NCBI GenBank assembly: GCA_001873675.1
Contig: MNZP01000002.1
Location: 1-5,705 of the forward strand
Origin: Syntrophaceae bacterium CG2_30_49_12
GTDB lineage: Bacteria > Desulfobacterota > Syntrophia > Syntrophales > CG2-30-49-12
Direction: 5' to 3'
DNA length: 5,705 nt
In this document: one piece after another, positions 1-5,705 of the stretch
Layout: the number at the start of each line of letters is the position of its first letter
How positions within the stretch are numbered: the stretch's first letter is position 1
The notes under the pieces: generated by a model
Seen by the model: only the letters and a program-made list of their open reading frames with translations
Told to the model about the DNA's origin: nothing
Database searches by the model: none
Program-made: the position numbers and the translations under genes

Positions 1-13
1 AGAATTGGTATTA

Positions 14-715
14 CTAAAATTTGAATTGGAATGACAATCCTGCGCTAAAGTGTTCCATTTCATAGGCTATCAAGCTTACTCTGAATCCTTTGTAGCTGGA
101 GCCTAAGATAAGGTGGTTGTCATAGCCGTCATGAATTATTGAAAAGTCAAAGTATTTGGCAAACAGTTTTGAAGCACCTCCAAAGCCTCTTATGGTTCCG
201 CCTGACCTGGTTTCCTTTAAAATCCCGGCGTGAAATATTGTTTCTCCAATATATGGAAGGGGATAGCGTTTGATGCCTGCTACTGAGATATCAGTAAGAT
301 CGGGACTTCCTATATCGTGAACAGCAAGAATTGTGGTAGGATGCCACCAGGCATTGCCTGCCTGATTCACCTCATACCTGAGTGACCCAGTCCACCCATG
401 TCGCTGGTAATATTGTGTCATAGCGAGTTCAATTTTTTCAGTGACCCCCAACATTAGAGAAGAAATGGTCTCAGGGGAATCTCCTCCTAAATAATATGAA
501 CTCATGGAGACATTGCGTGCCCCGATTACCCCACGTGTCTGGTTAGGATCAAATTGAGCAGCGCTTATTGAACTCGGGCCTCCACCTGAAACCGTTGCAC
601 AACCTCAAGCACCGGCAGCAAGGCATACCTCAGCCAAAGTGAACAAAAGGGTAACTGTTATCAAACCGATGTAAAGATATATAGGAACAAATGTTAAGGG
701 GTTCCTTTTCAACAT
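14..715 (-). CDS. Putative outer-membrane beta-barrel selenoprotein with in-frame UGA (Sec37), signal peptide
   Basis: I do not recognise a named family. The frame runs from ATG at 713-715 to TAG at 14-16 and gives 233 residues if the single in-frame TGA (605-607) is read as selenocysteine. Residues 1-36 look like a signal peptide: Lys3 and Arg4, a hydrophobic core at about 9-28, and Ala-rich cleavage sites at about 32-36. The Sec would then lie at or very near the mature N-terminus, in the motif A-U-G-C-A. The rest alternates polar and hydrophobic residues, with many Gly/Tyr/aromatic positions, and ends in ...SFQFKF. A terminal Phe is the usual signature of BAM-inserted outer-membrane barrels. 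The mature length of about 197 residues would suit a small barrel. The ATG lies 1 nt after the stop of the upstream gene and has an AGGGA at 722-726 (6-nt spacing), which suggests translational coupling. A start at the internal ATG (503-505) would remove the signal peptide and has no Shine-Dalgarno, so I reject it. Alternatives are a nonsense-mutated pseudogene or a sequencing error. Confidence 0.66.
571..596 (-). promoter_or_regulatory. Putative bacterial SECIS element for the UGA at 605-607
   Basis: In the minus-strand RNA, GGUUUC (588-593) pairs with GAGGCC (577-582) through six pairs, two of them G-U, around the loop AGGUG (583-587). AAC (594-596) can pair with GUU (571-573) past a CGA bulge. 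The loop starts 17 nt after UGA. E. coli fdhF also has 17 nt between UGA and its loop AGGUCU. The second loop base is G followed by G-U, as bacterial SECIS loops require. No folding energy was computed. Confidence 0.58.
605..607 (-). other. In-frame UGA, proposed selenocysteine codon (residue 37, motif U-G-C)
   Basis: This TGA interrupts an otherwise open frame of 36 codons before it and 195 after it. The next two codons are GGT and TGT, giving Sec-Gly-Cys, a plausible selenenylsulfide-forming U-x-C pair. I recall exported proteins whose mature N-terminus begins A-C-G-C; here the first Cys position would be Sec. That comparison is from memory and was not searched. Confidence 0.62.
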
Positions 716-716
716 A

Positions 717-2660
717 TTACATCCCTGGTAAGGCATCCAGCATCATATTGTCAGAAGAAGCGTTAATCTGAAAGCCAACAAGATTTTTGTCCGATGAGTA
801 ACCAATATAAGTGGCGGCGCTTATGTCTTGAGAAAATAGATAAGGAGCCATACCCACTACTTTTTCATAAGAACTTATATTTAGCGTCTGGGTGGCGATT
901 ACGCTGCCGGTGTCATTGTAAGCAGTCATGGTTACATCAGCAGGCGCGTTCTCGATGTTGACAAAGGCAATACCTGTCCAGCCGCTTTTCTCGATTTTGG
1001 CAAAAACACCCTCCTTCGCACCGGCTCCGCTCTTCTCTGCATAGGCCGCAAGCTGGTCGCCGTCGACGGTGCTGAAAAGCTCAAAACCGGTGAGGGGCCG
1101 CGTGGAGTCTATCTTGAACCACGCCGTCTGAGCGGGAAGACCAAGGTTGCTAACCAGGCCAATATATTTCCCCTTCCCCGCGAGGGGAAGGGTTGATACT
1201 AAAAGAGGGGTCCCCTGGGCGCTATAGGGCGTGATGGTTATCGTACAAGCCGAATCCGATGGGTTATAGGCCACAATGCCGGTCCACCACAACGCATCAC
1301 TGGCCACATGGGGGTAGTATATGGTCGAGGCGGTGTTGTCAGTAAGGAGGAGCCCATCCAACTGGTTGTCGCTGCCGGCGCTGCCAAAAATCTCCAGACC
1401 AATAATGCCGCTCGCATTGGTGATCACCGCTGATTTAATGTCCGGCTGTGGTTGGTCATTGAACAGGCTGTCGATGGTGAAGGCCTTGTGCTCGTTGGCA
1501 TTAAGCGTGTAGGCGACACTCCGTCCATCGTTAAAGGTAATGGTCAGTTCTTTCGCTGCTGAGGTTGTGTTCACCAGGCTTATCCCGGTCCACCAGTAAG
1601 CGATCGAGTCTATGTGTGAGATATAGATGTCCGAAGCGTTTACCACTTTTACCGCAGGGATTGCCGCTCTATAAACTCCTTCTTGGTAAAACTTTGTATA
1701 TCCGGCAAGACTTTCTGAATCTGACTCAAAGATAATATAGCCAATATCACCAGGATTCATAAATTCATTGCCAATAGTAATTTCTCGTCTTCCTTTAGGT
1801 GGCAGGGTAACAGCGATATTAGAGGACACAGATTCTCCGTTATCATTATATGCCTTGAATATCCCGTTTAGTTCTTGTTCGCTCTTATTGATGACACCAA
1901 TTTCTGTCTCCCAAGTGTTTCCACCACTGTCAACGTGAGGAAAGTATAGGGCCCGGGTACCATTCTCGCTGGGTGGGACATACCGAACGTAACGGTTTGT
2001 ATATCGACCTGGAGTGTCCATCCGGCTGTACTGAAGACCTGTAGTACCATTGAGATTTTCAATGCCTGCGGTTGTGTTTCCTGAGCCGCGAGAAGTAACA
2101 TCCAGATAGTTCACCAGGATGTGATTGCTGCCCTCGTAAAGGATTATCTGGAAATAATTTTTAATTGAGCCTATGGCTGAAAAAGGGATATTTGAAAACT
2201 CCACAATAAACATCCTATTTGGAGAGACCCCACGGGTCTCATAATGAACCGTACAAGTTCATCCAGATGGATCAAGATTGTCCCAGAATGCTGCAATAAT
2301 ATTATCAGCATCTCCCCCCGGTGTGGGAAGGGAATCTCCGCTGCAACAGCCATTACCAGAGCCACTGTTAAAAGAGATAAACCCATTACTGGAAACATAC
2401 ACCTGGGTATAGTTATGACCATAAAACTTGAAGGTGAACCCAATGGGAATGGGTCCGGCAACTTGATCATCATTAAGGCCAAGTAGTGAACCACTTTCCG
2501 ATATATCTATCCAAGAAAATGGGGGAACATCACCTTCACTGCTATCATAAAATTCATACCCGAAGCCATCCGGGCCTCCCGTTAAGGCCATAGAGGCAGA
2601 GGATATCAACAATAGTGAAACAGCAGTCCCAACAATTATAAGAAATATTTTTTTAACCAT
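717..2660 (-). CDS. Secreted nidogen-like domain plus four-repeat protein with in-frame UGA (Sec134)
   Basis: This reads from ATG at 2658-2660 to TAA at 717-719, 647 residues if the TGA at 2259-2261 is decoded as selenocysteine. Residues 1 to about 26 form a signal peptide (MVKK, a hydrophobic run, then ...SSASMA). Residues about 27-215 resemble the nidogen-like extracellular domain of secreted bacterial proteins: IPIGFTFKFYG, VYVSSNGFISF, IIAAFWDNLDPS, VHYET, FIVEFSNIP, FQIILYEGSNHILVNYLDV, AGIEN and GLQYS follow in the usual order. The UGA falls inside this domain, between DPSG and TCTVHYET, so neither half is a complete domain alone. Four degenerate repeats of about 90 residues follow, at about 239-330, 346-440, 448-542 and 553-647, with the recurring cores Y-x-P/S-H-V/I and WWTGI. 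They are predicted to be beta-rich adhesive or spacer modules. The start is set by AAGGAG at 2669-2674, 8 nt from this ATG; a GTG one codon upstream is only 5 nt away. Alternatives are a nonsense-mutated pseudogene, or separate products at 2259-2663 and 717-2213. Confidence 0.68.
722..726 (-). promoter_or_regulatory. Ribosome-binding site deciding the ATG at 713-715
   Basis: AGGGA lies 6 nt before the ATG, within the last codons of the upstream gene. It supports the signal-peptide-bearing start over the internal ATG at 503-505, which has no Shine-Dalgarno sequence. Confidence 0.5.
2224..2240 (-). promoter_or_regulatory. Perfect hairpin after in-frame UGA, putative SECIS element
   Basis: In the minus-strand RNA, GAGACCC pairs perfectly with GGGUCUC around a GUG triloop. 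It can also be drawn as a 6-bp stem with a CGUGG pentaloop, whose second base is G followed by U. The loop begins 24-25 nt after the UGA, inside the 16-37 nt range usually given for bacterial SECIS elements. The hairpin lies inside coding sequence with no U-run, so it is not an intrinsic terminator. Confidence 0.5.
2259..2261 (-). other. In-frame UGA, proposed selenocysteine codon (residue 134, motif U-T-C)
   Basis: The frame continues without another stop from 2660 down to 719, apart from this TGA. The following codons are ACT TGT, giving Sec-Thr-Cys. A Cys-Cys pair about 28 residues earlier (GNGCCSG) lies in the same domain and could be a redox partner. As I recall them, related nidogen-like proteins carry Gly-rich residues (SGGT) here, so a GGA-to-TGA nonsense change is a real alternative. 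Confidence 0.55.
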
Positions 2661-2668
2661 CACTAATT

Positions 2669-2674
2669 CTCCTT
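2669..2674 (-). promoter_or_regulatory. Ribosome-binding site of the nidogen-like gene
   Basis: AAGGAG lies 8 nt before the ATG at 2658-2660 and 5 nt before a GTG at 2661-2663. It supports initiation at the signal peptide. The internal ATG at 2211-2213 has only an AGG touching it. Confidence 0.7.
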
Positions 2675-2686
2675 AAAGTTTTTAAT

Positions 2687-2724
2687 GGAGTGGTTCTATG
2701 TGACTGGTCAGATAGAACCACTCC
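2687..2724. repeat. 13-bp perfect inverted repeat (hairpin) in the 5' leader of the nidogen-like gene
   Basis: The arms 2687-2699 (ggagtggttctat) and 2712-2724 (atagaaccactcc) are perfectly complementary. The 12-nt centre also contains TGAC-TG-GTCA, which extends the structure past one mismatch. It ends 26 nt before the ATG at 2660 and 12 nt before the Shine-Dalgarno. Neither strand has a U-run after it, so it is a poor intrinsic terminator. It could be an mRNA 5' stabiliser, a translational control element, a binding site, or a remnant of a small mobile repeat. Confidence 0.75.
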
Positions 2725-2740
2725 TGATCAAATTTAATCA
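2725..2740. repeat. 16-bp near-palindrome, possible operator
   Basis: TGATCAAATTTAATCA matches its own reverse complement at 14 of 16 positions (TGAT-N8-ATCA half-sites). It abuts the hairpin upstream of the nidogen-like gene, where a regulator-binding site could lie. The half-sites resemble FNR/CRP-type TGAT arms, but the spacing is longer than the FNR TTGAT-N4-ATCAA box. AT-rich palindromes of this quality can also arise by chance. Confidence 0.25.
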
Positions 2741-2818
2741 AGAGCCTCCTTCCCATAAGCGCTGACTTAAACGTGACTACTCACTGATGTATCCTCAAAA
2801 AATATATTGGAGGACTCT

Positions 2819-2932
2819 ATGAGAGACCGCAGAAATGCAAAAACAATGCCAAACAGCCTAATAGTTTATCACAAATTAAATGAGACCTTTGCACAACCCC
2901 CACAAAGCTACTTCTATTTCGTTATGTTTTAA
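2819..2932 (+). CDS. Doubtful 37-residue micro-ORF
   Basis: ATG at 2819-2821 runs to TAA at 2930-2932 on the plus strand, opposite to every other gene. It is preceded by a good Shine-Dalgarno (GGAGG at 2809-2813, 5 nt spacing) and a TATATT at 2803-2808. The peptide begins MRDRRNAKTMPNSL and ends YFYFVMF, with a basic N-terminus and an aromatic C-terminus. I recognise no family. Part of it is the possible insertion-sequence-end string, so it may be chance coding across a repeat. Confidence 0.15.
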   Translation: MRDRRNAKTMPNSLIVYHKLNETFAQPPQSYFYFVMF

Positions 2933-3010
2933 TGATGAAAGCGGCGGTAGTTAGGAGATTCAGATCCAAATCGGCCACTCCTTTGAGGAGTAAAGTGATG
3001 ATCGGGATAT

Positions 3011-4534
3011 TCAGCGATAATAGTGGAAATCAATACCATACTTTGCAGCTCTATAGGTGAATTTTCGTTCTGTAATGCCAATGAGCCGTGCTGCCTTTGC
3101 CATGTTGCCCCGGGTGCTTTTCAATGCCTCAACAATTCTCTCCCGCTCGAGGCTCTCCACGGTTTCCTCTAGTGATCCGCCGGGTGCGTTGTCAGGTTTA
3201 TTTACGGTTTGCACAGAAGGTGGTAAGTGATAGTTCTGAATGATTTTTTCCTCGCAGAGAAGCACGGCCCGCTCCATGCAGTTTTCAAGTTCCCGCACAT
3301 TACCCGGCCAGTGGTAGTTCATCAGCGCATCAATCGTCGTTTTGGAAAAGCCCTTGATATCTTTCTGATTCTCAGCGGCATATTTTTCAAGGAAGTAATC
3401 GGCCAGGAGGATGATATCTGTTTTGCGTTCCCTCAAAGGGGGAATATAGATAGGAAAGACATTCAACCGCCAGTAGAGATCCTCCCGGAACTCTTCCTTT
3501 TCCAAAGCTTCCTCCAGGTTTTTATTGGTGGCCGCAATGATCCTCACGTCGGTCTTTATGGTATCCGTGCCACCAACACGTTCAAATTCCCTTTCCTGGA
3601 TTACCCGAAGGAGCTTTACCTGAACATCCATACCGATGGCGCCGATTTCGTCCAGGAAGATGGTGCCTCTATGGGCCAGTTCGAATTTCCCCACCTTCTG
3701 TCGAATGGCCCCGGTGAAAGCGCCTCTTTCATGACCGAACAGTTCACTCTCAGTGAGATTTACCGGCAAAGCGGCACAGTTCACCTTCACAAGGGGATTT
3801 TTTGCTCTCGCACTGGCGTAATGGATGGCGCCGGCTACCAGTTCCTTACCGGTGCCGCTTTCCCCCCGCACCAGCACGGTGACGTTGCTCCTCGATACCT
3901 GGGAGATCATCTGGAAGACCTCCTTCATCCTGCTGCTGTTTCCCACAATATTGATAATACGGTATCTATTGGCAAGCTCATCCCGAAGCCTCTGGTTCTC
4001 CTGTCTTAACTGGTCCCTTTCCCAGTAAACGGTTTCCAGATTGATAACATGCTGAGCAATCATGGTGGCAATGACGGAAAGGAGCTTTTCTCCATCTGGC
4101 AGAGAGAACGATTCATCATACGGACGATCTACGCTCAAGGCCCCGACAACCTGGGCGCCCTTTTTGATGGGAACACAGATAAAGGAAATTTCCCGATCCA
4201 CCTCTTTCCTTCTTGTCGCCGTGCGGTTCAGAAAAAGTGGCTCCTCGCTGATTTTCGGGATCACAAGGGGATTGCCGGTGGCGATGACGCGGCCGGTTAT
4301 CCCCTCACCAACCCTGTATTTTCCCCTCTCAATGGCCCCTTTTGTGAGGCCGTGGGCTACCTCGATACTGATCTCATCCCGGAGGGGATTCAGAATCGTT
4401 ATAGTACCACGAATCATACCCAGCGAAACGGCAAGGATGTCCACTACCTTATAGAGTGATTTCTTAAGGTCGAGGCTCTCATGGAGCGCCATGCTTATCT
4501 CGTAAAGAAGCTTTAGTTCCTCAATGTTTTTCAT
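3011..4534 (-). CDS. Sigma-54-dependent transcriptional activator, NifA-like (GAF + AAA+ + Fis HTH)
   Basis: This bacterial enhancer-binding protein drives open-complex formation by sigma-54 RNA polymerase using ATP. It has 507 residues. Residues about 10-165 form a GAF domain of the NifA kind, including RYRVGEGITGRV-like and SEEPLFLNRT segments. A hydrophilic helical linker (about 170-192, ERDQLRQENQRLRDEL) follows. The AAA+ domain (about 195-430) has Walker A GESGTGKE (224-231), the sigma-54 contact loop GAFTGA (271-276), Walker B TIFLDE (about 291-296), an arginine-rich sensor region FREDLYWRLNVFPIYIPPLRER and WPGNVREL. A Fis-type helix-turn-helix lies at about 465-505. There is no receiver domain, so control is probably by ligand or partner protein at the GAF domain. 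The four-Cys oxygen/metal signature of rhizobial-type NifA is not evident. The ATG at 4532-4534 is chosen because GAGGAG lies 5 nt upstream; the preceding TTG is only 2 nt away. The gene follows the GXGXG gene after 12 nt and ends with a UGA used as a normal stop. Confidence 0.93.
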   Translation of the reverse strand: MKNIEELKLLYEISMALHESLDLKKSLYKVVDILAVSLGMIRGTITILNPLRDEISIEVAHGLTKGAIERGKYRVGEGITGRVIATGNPLVIPKISEEPLFLNRTATRRKEVDREISFICVPIKKGAQVVGALSVDRPYDESFSLPDGEKLLSVIATMIAQHVINLETVYWERDQLRQENQRLRDELANRYRIINIVGNSSRMKEVFQMISQVSRSNVTVLVRGESGTGKELVAGAIHYASARAKNPLVKVNCAALPVNLTESELFGHERGAFTGAIRQKVGKFELAHRGTIFLDEIGAIGMDVQVKLLRVIQEREFERVGGTDTIKTDVRIIAATNKNLEEALEKEEFREDLYWRLNVFPIYIPPLRERKTDIILLADYFLEKYAAENQKDIKGFSKTTIDALMNYHWPGNVRELENCMERAVLLCEEKIIQNYHLPPSVQTVNKPDNAPGGSLEETVESLERERIVEALKSTRGNMAKAARLIGITERKFTYRAAKYGIDFHYYR

Positions 4535-4539
4535 CAAAG

Positions 4540-4546
4540 CTCCTCT
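4540..4546 (-). promoter_or_regulatory. Ribosome-binding site of the sigma-54 activator
   Basis: AGAGGAG directly follows the TAA of the GXGXG gene and lies 5 nt before the ATG at 4532-4534. It settles ATG over the adjacent TTG and indicates that the two genes are co-transcribed. Confidence 0.75.
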
Positions 4547-5705
4547 TTACTCCCACTCCTCAAGACCGCTAACCAAAACCGTCTGCTTGGCCGGTTGGAC
4601 GGTGCGATAGACCTCGGCCGGGGTGCATCTCCGGCCGTCAACGGTCAACAGATGGTTCTCGATGAAAATACCAAACAACTTTTCGTTTTCTTTCAGGTAA
4701 GGCAGGATAAGCTGCCAGTCCTGATCGGAGAAAGGAACGATTTCCCCGCCGTTGAGCTGTTCGGTCACGATCTTTTTATAAGGATCACGGATAAAGATGG
4801 CCCCGCCCGAAGCCAGGGAAAAGAGATTGGAACCGGGATAGGGGGTCTCCTGGGGAAGGATATTGCCTTGAGAATCGATGGTCAGACCGTTGACGATCAC
4901 AAAACCCCCGCCGTTGTGGGGATCACCAGCCATGAAAGATTCGGCCAGGAAATCCAGGGCCGTCCCGTTGATGACCACTTTCGGCCGGCCCACGGCATTG
5001 ATCAGCGGCCTTCCGGCGGCATTGCCCAATACATAGACCTCTCCACCCTTGGCCCCATAAAGAAAAGTCTGGCCGACGTCTCCATGGACGACTAATTTGC
5101 CCCTTTTAAGGATCTGGCCCAGTTGATCCTGGGCGTTTCCATGGACATGAACTTCCAGACCATCCATCCCTGAACCCAGATAGTCTCCGGAGCTCCCATA
5201 GACGTCAATGCGCACCCCCTGGGTCTCCGGGCCTAAACCGCAGCCGAGAAATCTTTGGCCCCGGTAACCATAGCCGATAAACCGTTTCCAGCCCAGTTCG
5301 TAGGCCTTGACCACTAAACGGGCATCGCACTCTTCCCCTTCCGGTGGAAACTGCCCACCGTTAATGACCAGAATTTTTTCCCCGCCGGCAGGAACCCGAA
5401 GGGTATGGCGATGGGCATAATCAATCTGGAAAAACGATTTACCGGCAGCCTCATTCAAGAGGGGAATGGCCTTAAAAATATTCTCCAGGGCATGGTTGAC
5501 CATTTGCAACAGGGAGCTGCGGCGTTTTGTCCCCGTAGGGTAACGACGGTCCAGGAGCAGGGTCAATAATTTGATAACCCCTTCCTTTAATTTTTCTTCC
5601 TGGGTCATGAGTTCCAGGTGCTTTAAGAGACTGCCGAATTGGGCATAATCCCCCTCTGAAATGAAATTTTGCAGAGAAGAAAATAAAGAGGCAATCTCTC
5701 CTTTT
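4547..5705 (-). CDS. GXGXG-domain protein, glutamate synthase large-subunit C-terminal-like (5' partial)
   Basis: The frame is open from the right window edge to TAA at 4547-4549, so at least 385 residues are visible and the true start lies outside. The Met codon at 5606-5608 has 32 open codons before it and is probably internal. Counting from that Met, about 75-245 form a GXGXG right-handed beta-helix like that of glutamate synthase (GltB) and FwdC/FmdC subunits. Visible motifs are VINGGQFPPEGE, GYGYRGQRFLGCGLG, GSSGDYLGSGMDG, VHGNAQDQLG, VHGDVGQTFLYGAKGG and VLGNAAGRP. In GltB this domain is a structural, non-catalytic module bordering the ammonia tunnel. Before it is a helical stretch (about 1-58) I cannot assign; after it is a mixed tail (about 246-353). 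Stand-alone GXGXG proteins occur where glutamate synthase is split into separate polypeptides, and the NifA-like activator 12 nt downstream fits nitrogen assimilation. The other subunits would have to lie upstream, outside the window. A formylmethanofuran-dehydrogenase-like C subunit is less likely. Confidence 0.8.
   Translation of the reverse strand, partial: KGEIASLFSSLQNFISEGDYAQFGSLLKHLELMTQEEKLKEGVIKLLTLLLDRRYPTGTKRRSSLLQMVNHALENIFKAIPLLNEAAGKSFFQIDYAHRHTLRVPAGGEKILVINGGQFPPEGEECDARLVVKAYELGWKRFIGYGYRGQRFLGCGLGPETQGVRIDVYGSSGDYLGSGMDGLEVHVHGNAQDQLGQILKRGKLVVHGDVGQTFLYGAKGGEVYVLGNAAGRPLINAVGRPKVVINGTALDFLAESFMAGDPHNGGGFVIVNGLTIDSQGNILPQETPYPGSNLFSLASGGAIFIRDPYKKIVTEQLNGGEIVPFSDQDWQLILPYLKENEKLFGIFIENHLLTVDGRRCTPAEVYRTVQPAKQTVLVSGLEEWE

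Larger units (their letters stand above)
2661..3010. other. Intergenic region upstream of the nidogen-like gene
   Basis: About 350 nt separate the activator stop from the nidogen-like start. The region contains the RBS, the 13-bp hairpin and near-palindrome listed separately, and a weak stem ACTCC-N5-GGAGT at about 2970-2984 after the activator gene. It also holds the string GAGACCTTTGCACAACCCCC at 2882-2901, which reminds me of insertion-sequence ends. I found no convincing -35/-10 or -24/-12 promoter by eye, no good intrinsic terminator and no tRNA. It presumably contains the promoter of the two left-hand genes. Confidence 0.5.

Noticed and set aside
595..604. 10-nt match ttgcacaacc shared with 2889-2898
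   Set aside because: Several 10-nt matches are expected by chance in a window this size, and the flanks do not agree.
717..2213. Nidogen-like gene starting at the internal ATG at 2211-2213
   Set aside because: This start lacks a signal peptide, cuts the nidogen-like domain in half and has no properly spaced Shine-Dalgarno.
14..2660. Alternative genetic code in which UGA means Gly or Trp throughout
   Set aside because: The activator gene ends in UGA exactly where the Fis-type HTH normally ends, the other genes use few in-frame UGAs, Trp is encoded by TGG, and the gene content suggests an ordinary Gram-negative anaerobe rather than a reduced-genome lineage.
2687..2724. Intrinsic terminator
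   Set aside because: No U-run follows the stem on either strand, and the structure lies in the leader of the gene rather than just after a stop codon.
2881..2950. Sigma-54 promoter on the minus strand (TGGGGGTTGTGC)
   Set aside because: The GG and GC elements are not separated by the required 10 nt.
3011..3013. UGA of the activator as a further Sec codon
   Set aside because: The protein is already full length. Reading on adds only about 16 unremarkable residues without an x-Cys, and the following small stem has a UCAAA loop lacking G.
3227..4009. Long plus-strand ORF opposite the activator (and similar ones at 4049-4459, 4062-4454, 4595-5095, 1321-1512 and 2244-2486)
   Set aside because: These are antisense or out-of-frame shadows of well-supported minus-strand genes, with no recognisable domains.

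Overview
The window looks like chromosomal DNA from an anaerobic, Gram-negative, Desulfobacterota (deltaproteobacteria)-type organism. This is an inference from three things: a stand-alone GXGXG (glutamate synthase-type) gene next to a NifA-like sigma-54 activator, exported repeat proteins, and a terminal-Phe outer-membrane barrel protein. No rRNA or taxonomic marker is present. All four convincing genes lie on the minus strand, so they read from right to left.

Right half (about 3011-5705): a GXGXG-domain protein, whose start lies beyond the right edge, is followed after 12 nt by a GAF + AAA+ + Fis-type sigma-54-dependent activator of the NifA kind. The activator's ribosome-binding site sits directly against the upstream stop codon. 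The pair looks like a nitrogen-assimilation operon with its own regulator.

Middle (about 2661-3010): roughly 350 nt without a convincing gene. It holds a strong 13-bp hairpin just upstream of the next gene, an adjacent 16-bp near-palindrome, and one doubtful plus-strand micro-ORF.

Left half (14-2660): two tightly coupled genes for exported proteins. One is a nidogen-like domain followed by four repeats; the other is a small outer-membrane-type protein. A conventional gene caller would break both, because each has one in-frame TGA. In each case the reading frame is open on both sides of the TGA. The part before it carries the signal peptide and RBS, and the part after it completes the protein. 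The TGA falls in a U-x-C pattern both times (Sec-Thr-Cys and Sec-Gly-Cys) and is followed by a hairpin at a distance fitting a bacterial SECIS element. In the second gene the loop begins exactly 17 nt after UGA and reads AGGUG, very like E. coli fdhF (17 nt, AGGUCU). UGA is an ordinary stop for the activator gene, so wholesale recoding is unlikely. My preferred reading is a two-gene operon of exported selenoproteins, one secreted or surface and one in the outer membrane, of types I do not recognise as established selenoprotein families. Two independent nonsense mutations remain the main alternative.
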